Source of the DNA: Bugulina stolonifera
Lineage: Eukaryota; Bryozoa; Gymnolaemata; Cheilostomatida; Bugulidae
NCBI GenBank assembly: GCA_935421135.1
Contig: OW285187.1
Span: 10,558,929-10,622,928, forward strand
Direction: 5' to 3'
Length of the DNA stretch: 64,000 nucleotides
Part shown: in pieces, positions 39,438 through 50,964 of the stretch
Position numbering within the stretch: position 1 is the stretch's first letter
Layout: each line of letters begins with the position of its first letter
Made by a program: the position numbers and the translations under genes
The notes under the pieces: generated by a model
What the model was told of the DNA's origin: nothing
Databases searched by the model: none
What the model saw: the letters and a program-made list of their open reading frames with translations, nothing else

Positions 39438-42400
39438 CTGGAATATAAATAACAAGTATTTCAAAGAAGTGAGCTACACAAATACACCAGAGCTTGAAGG
39501 GATCTTTTCTCTGATCTTATCATATGAAAGAACTCCATCAATTACTACAAATTACCATTTGGGAATCTCGAAATCTAGCTGCAGGGAATTTGGACACCTA
39601 AATGACATTGCCAAAGATCACCAATCTCTGCACTTGTAGTCGCAGAGTCTAACATTATAATCGTTGGCACATGACCACTATTAGTCACAAAATAAAAAGC
39701 ATAATCACAGACAATTAGCAAAGCAAGATCTACCAAGACAACATTCAAATTAAAAAAATTAAGACTCGATTTTTAATGTGTTAACCACTACAACAACAAG
39801 ACAACAAAAATGCCAACTATTCAGAACTTTGCATCTATTTGTAATTTTATGGTAATTTGATATCAGGTTTAATAATTAAGGTTCATTGATAAATCATGTT
39901 AATTTCTTTGTAAACAGTAAATTCAAACAACACTGACAGCAGATACAACAAAATTGAAGCATCAATCATGAGTCATCGGTGATGACCATCACCTTTATGC
40001 TGTCTCTGAATTGTCCCAAATGAAGATGAACTATTCAGTCTGAAATTGGATCAGAGTTGAGTGCATTTGTACAGTAATTTACACCGTAGAAATAATAACA
40101 TAAACAATGACAGCGCATTGGCTGCCAAGAGATTGCACTGTATCAAGTATCCCCCTTACAAGTTAGGTAGTAGTAGTATAATTTATGTACATGTCTATAG
40201 AGTAAGTCAAGTCACCAATAATTCATTTAGACATTTCATCCAAGTAGAAATACTGGACATCAATAATTATACATTCAGTATGCTAACCTGGTTCCAATAG
40301 GTGTCTGTGGGGCAATGCTGTAGTGAGTCTGACCTGAAACAATAAACATGTACAAGTGAGAAAACCTAATTCCATTATTATTATAATATAGTGTACATGT
40401 ATGATGGTGAATGAAGGCTTTATTCAATGAGAGAAGAAAACTCCAGTCAAGTCATGAGTTTAACGTGTAATTATGAAATAAAGATGCATGTTTATGTTGA
40501 GCTGTTGAATGTGTGTCATTTGAGTATTACAATGTGATACAAAGCAAATTTTGTCTGCATGTATACAATCATGCGCAAATTGGAAGTTGAGTTTTCAGCT
40601 ACACTTACACTTAAATTTATTGTACATCTATATGTCGTATTTAGGTGTAGGTACAGTAGATACGTTCACTTACACGTACATGTAGGTATTTATAATACGC
40701 AAATATAACACTTGTACATGTAGTGATGTATTTTTAACCAAGGAAGTTGTTTTTTGAGCAGTCAGAGACTTGTTTCAAATCCATGAAAATACCAGTTCCT
40801 GACCAGGGTTTGAACCCAGGGCCTCTACGGCACCTATTCGCCTAGCACAGTGAACTGAACATGCTACCACTATACTAGCTCAGCAAACTTAAAAATACAT
40901 CACTATATAAAAAAATGGCCAAACCCCCTTGTACATGTAGGTAGTAAACATTGTACATGTATATATACTTACCATTCTTATCATTGTTAGACTTGTGTCT
41001 ATTCTTAAATGGCTTCAGATCACACAGTATAACCACCACTACTATCAGTAATCCAACAAAGAAGAAAGACGCCACCCCTATACCTATCTTAGCCCCAAGA
41101 CCAAGGCCTGCCGGTACTTTCTCTTCTGTAAATGCAAATGGATATAACATTAACCATTGTGATTGTAGTGAACATAAAAATAATAATAGAAAAACAAAAT
41201 GTTTTCTTCATTGTAAAGAAGGCAGAATATTTTCATCATGTAATCATATACTGTACATAGTACAGCTCGCATCATGCAATCATATTCTTAGGGCTAAATT
41301 CAGGGTCTTTCAATGACGTGTAACATAAAATAGTGAACCCCTAATATCTTGGTCAAAAGCTCAGCAAGAAGCAACTGCACCTCTCACGATGCACATAATA
41401 AGTTAATATGATAGATTAATTAAAAGACGTCATTATTGCTGACTATTGATAAGTCTGGTAATGCACATGTGAGGTAGTATTAGTATGGCCTTAGCCTCAG
41501 TACCTGGATAATATATTATAGCTCCATTGCTGTAGTCACTGTAGGCCAGCAGTCCATAGGCTCGAACTCTGAAGATATATTTGACTATTTTATTATCCGG
41601 TGTCTTCTTCGGTACAAATCTAGTAGAAGTCTTATTAGCTAATACTGGTTTGTCTTTATTCCAGATTGTTCCATTTCCATACTTGTATTCTACTCTATAA
41701 TAGAGTATCGGTACATCTGACTCCAATGGCTTCTCCCAGCTGATGTTTATTCCTCCATTTTGATCATGTCGGACTGTAAGGTTATCGGGAGTAGCCGGTT
41801 CTGGACCTAAAATATGGAACCAACAGAACATCACTATCACACCACAGACTTCTGTTTCAATTCAAACACATTACTAGTTTACGTGCAACTCTGACCTCAT
41901 TATGTAACATGAAAAAATATCTGCAATAATGAGTTCACCGCTCTGGTTCCAGACTTTCAGAAAGATTGAGTAATTGTGTGGATGCTTGACTGTATAGAAC
42001 TAAGGCTTTAGACCTCGGCTGTGGCTGAGTTTTACCCCAGCATTTTGGGAGACTGTTTCGATTATTTATTATTTATATATTCTGTACAAACCTAAGGGCT
42101 TCACAATAGATGGAAATACTATTTGGCCAGAAGCATCAACAGGCAACGAATGTGGTACTCCAGGAGTATAACCTGCAATAGTAAAGGTCACATGACTAAT
42201 ACGGGATTGCGAGATATCCATGCAAGCGTAGTGTCACATATAAATAGATATTATATACAACTAAGAATTTGATAATAATACAAACAGAAACTGCTCATCT
42301 TCTGTTTTTTGAGTAATTATTCTGCTTGCGCAATAGATTGCAATTATTTGTAGTTGCCCACTCTTGCCCAATGTGCATTATGCAGGTGAAGGCAACTCCA

Positions 42401-45400
42401 CAATGTGAACAAAATTCATTGAAGCTGTATATGTGCATGTACGTACACTCATGAATATTGATTCCTGTAATAACTGCAGCATTAAAACTAAGTTCTGTCT
42501 GATGAAACAGTAGCAGAGTTAAATTGGTTCACTACTGCTACAACATATAAAAGTAGTAATAGTTCAAATCTAGTTACTGTAATAGTCATAGAAGTATTGT
42601 GTTATCTATATACATAATTGCATAGTCTATAGTGTGTATAGTGTATACATGTAGGCACTCACCAAGTGTTTTGCCAATGACAGATGCACTGTACATGCCG
42701 TCACCCAACTTATTCCTGGAGAGAACCTTCAACTCGTACTCTGTATCAGGAGTCAGACCTGGTATCATGTAGTCTGTACGCTGGCCATAGCTTGGCAGGT
42801 GCTGCCAGTTACCATTAGCCTTTCCAGTCTCTCTGAACCTGTAAGGTTCAACATCATACAGTCTACATGTACATACTAATTTACTTAAGTGCAAGCAAAG
42901 GGAGTTGTCCATCCATCTACCAGTCAATCATTCTGACTTGAAAACGTGGAACATTAATCCAATGGCTACTCTTGATTCTTCTAGGATATAACAGCTTCTT
43001 ATCAACACCTGTTATGTGTGTTCCAACAATGTACAATGTAACAGATAAGAAATATTTAACAAATTGGAGTTGTTTTTTCTCTTAATAATAAGTTACAAGA
43101 GATGACAACTACTTAGTAGCTTCTACATCTTGTATGGCTGTAATTATAATTAATAATGATGATATGAGGCAATGAGGATTGTAATTCCTTCAGCAGATTA
43201 ATAATGTTTTACTCTACATACATAATCATAACACGTGCTGCCTAATACTTACAGTATGACGTATGTTTGTGTATATCCGCCATCAAATCCAGGTGTCCAT
43301 GAAAGTTTAATATCATAGTGACCAAACCAGGCTGTGACGTTAGTAGGAGCCAGGGGTGTGGTATCTGCAATAAAACAACACCATATACATGTATAATCCA
43401 CAGTTGCTACAAACCAATCTATCTCTTCACCACAGGCTATCGTATGACCCAGTAGTAAATTATACCATGCCTAAGTAGTTATTTTATCCATGTTTACCCT
43501 AAAATTCCACTTATACACCAATGTTTTACCTTATGGATACTATCAGTTTTTAGATTCTAACATTGAAAAATACATACATGCATTTGGTCTGAAAACTTAT
43601 TCTATACGCTATATCCAATACTAGTCAGTATATTAATATAATTCAATCAAATGGGTAAAGGGATAGCGTTAGCTGAATAAATGCGACGTATATGTTAGTA
43701 TATGTAATTAAAAACTCACTTTCTATGATAAGCTCAGTTCTGGCAAATGAACTAATTTCGCCGTCAGTCGCTTCACACTCATAGATGCCGCCATCTTGTT
43801 TCTGTATATTGTGAATAGTGATGTGACCTCTGGGTCTCTCTTCTAGTGATTCGGGTAACGCACCGTTTACCTACAATATGCAGAAGATACAGGACATGGT
43901 CTACATTCATTTATACCAACCAAACGTCACATAAACATGAGTGGTAGAAAGTAGACTGAAGCAATAAAACTTCGTTAGATTCTAAAATAATATAACATTG
44001 TCAGCTACCAAAGTTGTTCACGATGATAGACATTCATTCCATTTCCATAATTTGGATATGTACCAAAATTGCGCCCCCAATAGACAAAATAATAAGCCTA
44101 ATAATATCTTGCATGATCCAATAATGTGTAATGCCATGTTTCATGTGTTGCATAAACAACACTGCAGTACAAGTTGACATCAAATAAGAGTATGTTACAT
44201 TACATTAAGTCTTGGAGCAGTTTTTGCTCCCAAATTTTTCAGAGGATTAACTTAGCCTTAGTCACAACAAACCTTTTTCCAAATAATGGTTGGCTGGTCG
44301 ACCCTCTCTGATTGTGCTGAGCAAGGAATACTGATTGAACTATCTATTTTTATAGTATAGACTGGTTCAGGGGTAGCTGTGAAGTATGGTGGCTCTAAAA
44401 AAGGTATTACCCATTTTTATCAGAACAAAGTGTACAGTATTGTTTTGTAGCAGCTTTGAGCCAATGCTGATCCAATATCAATTCTCTCCAAAATCCGCCT
44501 GGCATGACCAAAATCCAATAGCTAAATATCTAATATTAATAATCAACAGTATTGTATTGAATATTGGCGCATCTGAACTGAAGCTAGTAGCTACATGTAA
44601 GTAGTATTTACTGTATATATGCATTATTGGTTGAACATCAAATTCGTCACAAATAAAAATTGTAAAAAACCTGCATCAAAGATGGACTACAACTTCTGCA
44701 CTAGATTGCACGGATGTAAATGGTACACTACAAATAGACTGGAAGACATCTCAGCTTTACTAGCGGTAAATAATCTCACTGTGTCCTGGTAAAGCATAAG
44801 GGAATGCTGCTTCTTACAATGTATATAGCATCTGCATGTCTACATAGCAACTCACCCAAAGCAATAACAGTCATGAGATCAGACTGAACTCCTTGACCAT
44901 TCTGATTGTGGGGGGTACATGTATACCACCCTGTATCTGCATTAGTCACATTCTTGATTATCAGTGTGAACAAAGTGTCCTGTTCCTTCACCAACTCATA
45001 CCTTCAATATAGAAACTTAGGCTATATATACATTGTAGATGTCTACTGTATTTGAATAAAATTAGTAAACAACATTGCATTGTTATACCCTGTTGCACAT
45101 TGCACATTTTTGAACAATTTGAAAATAATAAATGATAAAACATTTGAAGTTGCCTTCTCTATAAAAATGAGTATGTAACTCCAAATAAATATGCAATATT
45201 CAAGTTAGCTATCAAAATGACATTATGGATGTACATTTCATTATGTACATTGGTATTATTACACAGTCACTCTGCACTCCATGCTCTGTACATGTGAGTA
45301 AAGTACATGTGGTATGTTCTTGAAGTTGACCCACAGACAACCTTGAATTTCCAATGATCTATATCAATCAATCTATATCAACTTCATAAGTTAGTCAAAT

Positions 45401-48400
45401 CACACCATAAAATGCCAAGAATGGGTAATAACTGTTCATATACAGTCTATACTCAATTAGTGATTTTTGCTTAGGACTCAATTAAGTTCAGATCATAAAT
45501 GCAATAAGTTATAAGATCTTATCCACAAATGATTCAGTACGTACATTGTAATATATAAAACTAATTGTAGATCCAAATAAGGTCATTTTTCTTAGTATAT
45601 TTTATTTTTCTATTAAATTTACTGATGAGGGTATCGGATCTTCTAAGTGAAGTTACATTTCTAATTATTATAATCGTATTAAATTGGATTATCAATGGCA
45701 TAACTAATTTAATATTCATTCAAAGATTAGTCTGGTAAAGAGCCCATTCCACCATAATAGAAAATGAAAGTTGTGGGAATAAATCCATCTCCGCGGTAAT
45801 AAGACAGCTTACATGAGAATCAAACTACAGTACTGCTTGAGTTACTCATGAGAATTTCAGGAGAACTTTCTGTTTAACATAAAATATCAATAAAAATTGA
45901 TTAATAAAAAACTGTTTGAAAAATAACAACCTTCCTTGGTTACTAAGTCTAAGACTTATTTACATTATTACAGACAACAGAGTCTGAAGAATAGCCTACC
46001 TGACTTATAAATTCACTACTCTATGAGTCAGTTACAAGTTCATGGTAGCCTGAGTTCCACGTTCTCCAAAAGGTAAGCTGGGGTAAATTACGCATTGACT
46101 TGCATGTACACTGCTAGTCCTACGCTCAATAATAAATACACCCAACAATTCTTCGGGAGAGTTTGGAACCAAGGCTAGCCTCATAGTTCCATGGATCACA
46201 TATGCATATAATATAAGCTAAGTAAAGAATGAAGAATCCCAGGTTATTACAGAGTAATGGAAAGCTAATATGTCATTTATTTCCAGTTTGTGAACAGGAA
46301 TTGTGTTATTATTCTCTACTTAAACCTATTGTATAGCATGTTTTAGGTTTTTGCTTCCAATGCCTGGTAATCCCAGGTGAGAAGTTGATGAAGCAGCTTA
46401 TGGGTGTCTCCTACACCACAAAAAGGAGAAGAACAAAAAGTGAGAGTTGCTTCAACCAAATGTTTTTACCACCAAAATAATTGACTAGTAACTACTACTA
46501 GTTTAACTGTAAACAGACTGGAACCTTAGAATAAAATTTGACTCCAGAATTCAGCTCTTGGTCAAATACTGCTCTCCCCCTTTCATGGAGAGCTGGCGCT
46601 CTTGCGACCAATAGACTGATGAGACTCTCATCGCAACCTTCTTGTATATTTTCAGCTTATATATACATGCATGTGCTCTCTTGAGCTAAAAATAATATTA
46701 TCATTCTACCTACCGAGGTGAGCTAATATCGAATGAACCTCTAGTCTTGGACCACACGACCTTCGTGACCGGAGGGAATCCTTTAACAGGGCACGGTAGT
46801 CTACCGTCCCTTCCGATGGGAATGTATATATTAGATTGCATTCTATCTTTGTCCACCATAGCAGTGACTATAAACAGAGAATCTCCATATAGAGAAATAA
46901 TACATTAAACAGATACATCTATGCATGTATATAAGAACAAACACTATTTTTAGTTCATTCCAAAAGTTTGACCATAAAACGAAGTCGGAAGTTAGATATA
47001 CCGAGATCGTATCATCAGCACCAAGGGCACCACTGAGTGAATATCTCGTAGGAAAAATGTAATTAAATACTTTGTTATGTGATTCCCACTGAAGGATAAT
47101 AATTGTGGAAACTGGAACCTGATTTATCAGCACATGTTCTGGTAATCATGATAAATTACACATCTTAGGTGCATCCACTTCTCCACATTTCAACAGCTTT
47201 AATGACTATAATAGAATGTCACATGTATAAACCAGCCTGGCAGGGTTTAGCAGCAATTAGTGGTTTAACTAGTAATCTTATACATCTAAATGCGGACTGG
47301 ACACGCTTTATCTCATCTCTGGGAACTATTACGACTTTAAGATGATAAAGTAGGCAAGATCGGGATTCCATTAGCTAATATGACTCTAATCAATGAGTTA
47401 TTCAATGCAAATAAAATGCAAGATTTCAGTGGCAGGACTTCAACTGCCAACTCTTACAAAGGTGTATCAATCAAATTCACAACATTCTATTGATTCTTGT
47501 AAAGTAAGACTTGCATTGCATGAATATATTATGTAGCTTTTAGGAGATGTTAATAGGCAGCTTTATAGAAGGTAAAAGATATCAATTTTTTGATAAATTA
47601 CACCTGGTGATGGGCAAGCCATCAAACCAAATTTATGTTCAAAGATAACCCTCCCATTATGAATTTTTAAATAATTTTAATATACCACAGCTAGTTAGAA
47701 GTAATACTAGACCTGTATTCAGGAATGTACCATACGATTGAAAGATAATCAAGTGCAAATTGATAATTTTATCCGTTTTACATGTCTCATGGGCTTGTAT
47801 TTGAGAATTGACTGACTGACCCAACACACATATTTAGGTCTGCGGGCTTATTCAATTTTAACCCTGGCTCCTTAGACTCTGCTCCCACACCAAAAAAACA
47901 GCATAAGGGGGTACTTTCGTTAGATATACATCTGATTGATTAGTAAGTATATGACTGTAACAAACTTAGTCTTGGTTCCAATACTTACATATGACACTGA
48001 GATGGGCTTCTTCAGACATCGGAGCCCCCAGCCCATTAGATACGGTACATCTGTAGACCCCAGCATCACCTGCCCCCACAGATGATATGTAAAGACTGCC
48101 ATCTGCTTCCACACTCACCTTGTTACTACAGTATAATAATATTATAGTAATAGAGGGATTATAGAATGAATAATTAGCTCATAACATTACTAAACCGTAG
48201 ATTAGATGATTGACAGGGCAGACGAGTCTCAGTTTGAGTCTGGGAGATGTCCCAAACAAGTCCCAGGACAAATCATAAAATATTACCAAATATCTGATAC
48301 AAAATGATCAAGTTACATCATTCTCTATTCACTGTAATCCACAAGCTGAGGTTTTATATGGAGTTGTCACCCCATGACATACTCTGCCAAATTGAAAGTC

Positions 48401-50964
48401 ATGATTTCTCCCGAAATTTGATTTATCAGCTATCAAGTTCAATGAATGATTAAATGGCAGCCACAGGTGTTCAAATACTTGCACTATATATGAAAAATGA
48501 TGAATCAATGCAAATTATATAACCATGCATGCTTCTATTCACCAAAATTTAAATTAATATCAATAAACTATCAGTGTGATGGTTAACCCAGATGTGTCAG
48601 AGAAGTTCATCGATTGTCACGATCAGCGCCGAATGAGTCAGTGCGTATGAATATAAGTAGTTGTATTGGTTTATATTGTAAATACTTTGTACAGTATAGT
48701 TATACAAAGACATGAAACTACAAAAACTTATAGGCCTACTTCATGTAAGTTATGGGCCTACATGTTAGTTATAGGCCTTCATGTAAGTTATAGGTCTACA
48801 TGTAAGTTTTCACTGGGAACAGTAGGAACAATCGTCATCTCTACCAATCTTGGGGGAAATAATCTGTGTATGGTATACTGCGTATGGTATACTGTGTATG
48901 GTATACTGCGTATGGTATACTGGGTATGGTATACTGCGTATGGTATACTGGGTATGGTATACTGGGTATGGTATACTGGGTATGGTATACTGTGTGCTGG
49001 AAATTCGCTATGTTGACCAAACAGCTGATGGTGAGATAGTCAGCGTGTGGTAGGACACTGCTGCTTCCCCCCCCTCCCCCAGTCATCTAATACTTACCTA
49101 AGTGTACGGATGTTCTTCACGTTTTTACCGTCCTTAAACCAAGTGTACGTAATGTTGTCAGGACTGGCCGTTCCTTTACATCTAAAGTACACTGGTTCAC
49201 CTTTGTTTACCGTCAGGTTCCTAGGTCTCTCCGTAATCAGGGCCCCTCCTTTAAAACAGTAAACTCTGGCATTATGGGATACGTAGATTGATTTAATTGA
49301 TATAAAACTGCAAAATTAATTTTAAATGTTCCCGAAGTAACAATTGGAGTGAGACAAGTGTTGTATAACACATGTAGAATGCATTATACACAACCAGTTT
49401 ACACGTAGGTTAATAGGACATAATTTGATAGCATGTGGGAACACATAATCCATCCACACACAAGTCATATACATTTGTATATTATGCAGGCATTTCCTCT
49501 TTTTCTCACAACAAATACATGCAACACTGTTTGCAACATCCGCACATTTTGTCAAAAGTGAGTCATTGCTTTTACACCTACATTTCAATTCTGTCAACTT
49601 TCCAAAACCATTTTATGACAAAACATTTTACTCTTGCCAAAAAACCGGCACATTACCATGTTACAACATGATGTTTGTAGGCAAGTTAACTAGTAGGCAA
49701 GTTACTATCCACTTCATCTAACACTCTCAATCAGTTTCACAAATGGTCGTTAGAAATTGAATGTTTCACATCCAATTTGACGATGGGCACAATTGGTGTA
49801 ATTTTCCAATTTACCAAACATCATTTTACCATAAATACAAACACCTTATTCAAATACCACTACACAATCATTGTAATTAGAAATAGGAAGATATATAATT
49901 ATTACAAATTCAGTCATATGACATAATACATCTGGAAGTGGTTAAATCTAAGTACAACTTTTAATGGAGCACAATACATTGTAAGAGTTTGAATGGAAAT
50001 TTGGAAGTTAGTTTAAGTGCTAACAAAATCGACAAATTAAGTAGACACATGAGACTAGGCCAGTTTCCTCCCACAACTAATGGGTAACAAGTACATAGCA
50101 CTAATAGCTAATAGCTGTACTATTATTATTATATAACAGGACAATACTATTATGACTCTGAGACCATCAGATCAAGACTGGTACTCAAATCAAAACAGAA
50201 GCAGATGGTAATTGATGGTAACTTGACTGTATTATTTCTACAAAAAAAACAATACCCTTACTGTTAGTAGTAAAACCAAAATAATATACAGAGTGTGGTG
50301 CAGGATCAGAGTGGTAATCTAAGAAACCATTAACCACAATACCTCATCATCGGTTTTAACTACTAATTGAAAATCATCAAAACTTTGCATAATACACACT
50401 AGGATGTTGCCTGTGGTGCAAAGAGACAAACAGACTGTCTGTCAACTAGCTTCACATAATATATGATAATATAATATGATGTTATTTATATTGTGGTCAT
50501 AACACAATCATGTTGTCATACTGATATTGTGTTATGATCATTATATAATACTAGTTACACATACTAACAGCTAGGTAGCTGATAAGGAAAATACAAAATT
50601 GTAGGTATTATTACACCAAAAAAAATCAGGGAGGGTGTAGAGTTCTCCTAGGAAATAGGTTTATGGTACTGAAAATGCCGCTGACTGGCATTTTGTAAAT
50701 ATTCCTACAAAACAGTCATGGCAGGATAACTCCATATGTTGGGTATCATTAGACTGGTGATAAGGTAACCAACTTACCTTTTAGAGTGAGAGTTGTAGTA
50801 TAGGTAGTGTGCCCATATGGATTAGTAAACTTGCACTTGTATCTACCTACATCTTCATTGGATAAATCGGAGATCTGTAAACAGGAAGAAAGTCTACATT
50901 TCTCATAATCACCGGAGAAGGGTGAATCATACAACATTCTGGTGGTGATTACATCATAGGACGA
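37376..50964 (-). CDS. IGSF9: IGSF9/Turtle-like immunoglobulin receptor (5' end not found)
   Basis: IGSF9/Turtle proteins are single-pass adhesion receptors involved in dendrite and axon patterning, synapse organisation and epithelial contacts. Fourteen exons are visible, in transcript order 50964-50778, 49248-49098, 48125-47989, 46867-46714, 45001-44856, 44394-44273, 43870-43720, 43364-43253, 42838-42663, 42172-42092, 41806-41504, 41125-40973, 40333-40288 and 39437-37376. They join in frame to 1326 residues plus stop. Domain order is end of Ig2, Ig3, Ig4, Ig5, FNIII-1, linker, FNIII-2, transmembrane helix and cytoplasmic tail, the family's 5 Ig + 2 FNIII plan. Family matches include GWYTCTPHN (Ig4), IPCSAQ (Ig5), WTPGFDGGYTQ and NKLGDG (FNIII-1), and SVDENYEFD and RLRDEYNTFK in the tail. 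Signal peptide, Ig1 and the first half of Ig2 are missing, so they lie upstream (above 51 kb) or beyond the window. Confidence 0.93.
40288..40333 (-). CDS. IGSF9: IGSF9-like 46-bp juxtamembrane exon
   Basis: It encodes QTHYSIAPQTPIGT between the transmembrane and tail exons, in frame at both splice sites. Confidence 0.85.
40721..40905 (-). mobile_element. tRNA-like SINE sequence enclosed by perfect 17-bp inverted repeats
   Basis: TAGTGATGTATTTTTAA (40721-40737) is exactly inverted at 40889-40905. Inside, the minus strand reads as a tRNA-like unit: A-box-like TAGTATAGTGGTAGCATG near 40877-40860 and B-box-like GGTTCAAACCC near 40813-40803, with a CTGA/TCAG pair that could be an acceptor-stem remnant. 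Spacing between the boxes is about 45 bases. No clean cloverleaf or anticodon arm is visible, so this is a tRNA-derived element rather than a working tRNA. It lies in an IGSF9-like intron. Confidence 0.6.
40973..41125 (-). CDS. IGSF9: IGSF9-like exon: transmembrane segment
   Basis: It contains IGVASFFFVGLLIVVVVILC followed by basic DLKPFKNRHK, a type I transmembrane helix with a stop-transfer cluster. Confidence 0.95.
41504..41806 (-). CDS. IGSF9: IGSF9-like exon: FNIII-2
   Basis: One exon holds the whole second FNIII domain: PATPDNLTVRHDQNGGINIS, WEKPLESDVPILYYRVEYK and YIFRVRAYGLLAYSD. It contains N-glycosylation sequons (NLT, NIS, NGT, NKT). Confidence 0.93.
42092..42172 (-). CDS. IGSF9: IGSF9-like exon: linker between FNIII domains
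   Basis: An 81-bp exon (GYTPGVPHSLPVDASGQ...) with clean acceptor and donor joins both neighbours in phase. It corresponds to the proline-rich linker of IGSF9. Confidence 0.85.
42663..42838 (-). CDS. IGSF9: IGSF9-like exon: second half of FNIII-1
   Basis: It encodes NWQHLPSYG, IPGLTPDTEYELKVLSRNKL and GDGMYSASV, the FNIII core and G strand. Confidence 0.93.
43253..43364 (-). CDS. IGSF9: IGSF9-like exon: first half of FNIII-1
   Basis: It encodes PLAPTNVTAWFGHYDIKLSW and TPGFDGGYTQTY. WxPGFDGGYxQ is a near-identical family motif. Confidence 0.93.
43720..43870 (-). CDS. IGSF9: IGSF9-like exon: second half of Ig5
   Basis: It encodes HITIHNIQKQDGGIYECEAT and ARTELIIE, the end of the last Ig domain. 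Confidence 0.92.
44273..44394 (-). CDS. IGSF9: IGSF9-like exon: first half of Ig5
   Basis: It encodes EPPYFTATPEPVY, SISIPCSAQSE and IIWKK; IPCSAQ matches vertebrate IGSF9. Confidence 0.92.
44856..45001 (-). CDS. IGSF9: IGSF9-like exon: second half of Ig4
   Basis: It encodes LFTLIIKNVTNADTGWYTCT and PHNQNGQG; GWYTCTPxN is a family signature. A putative start here is not needed, since the exon begins with a split Arg codon. Confidence 0.93.
45002..46713 (-). other. IGSF9-like intron, nothing further seen
   Basis: This 1.7-kb AT-rich intron shows no exon, transposon end or RNA gene that I can support. Confidence 0.45.
46714..46867 (-). CDS. IGSF9: IGSF9-like exon: first half of Ig4
   Basis: It encodes IYIPIGRDGRLPCPVKGFPP and VVWSKT, giving the Ig Cys and Trp. 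Confidence 0.92.
47989..48125 (-). CDS. IGSF9: IGSF9-like exon: second half of Ig3
   Basis: It encodes VEADGSLYISSVGAGDAGVY, then RCTVSNGLG. VxxDGSL and SNGL are shared with vertebrate IGSF9. Confidence 0.92.
48729..48992 (+). repeat. Two short tandem arrays in an IGSF9-like intron
   Basis: 48729-48815 holds about four copies of a 20-22 bp unit (atgtaagttataggcctac). 48871-48992 holds nine copies of a 14-bp unit (TGGTATACTGCGTA with C/T/G variants). Open frames here are repeat artefacts. Confidence 0.9.
49098..49248 (-). CDS. IGSF9: IGSF9-like exon: first half of Ig3
   Basis: It encodes ALITERPRNLTVNKGEPVYF, with Cys in FRCKG and Trp in YTWFKDG, aligned in style with human IGSF9 Ig3 (NSTVN... 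YSWFQDN). Confidence 0.9.
49249..50777 (-). other. IGSF9-like intron, nothing further seen
   Basis: It separates Ig2 and Ig3 exons. No additional splice-bounded exon was found. Confidence 0.45.
50778..50964 (-). CDS. IGSF9: IGSF9-like exon: second half of Ig2
   Basis: It contains LQISDLSNEDVGRYKCKFTN, the F-strand D-x-G-x-Y-x-C of an Ig fold. The 5' border (tatttggag|TCG, phase 0) is weaker than the others, so the true start may differ slightly. Confidence 0.8.
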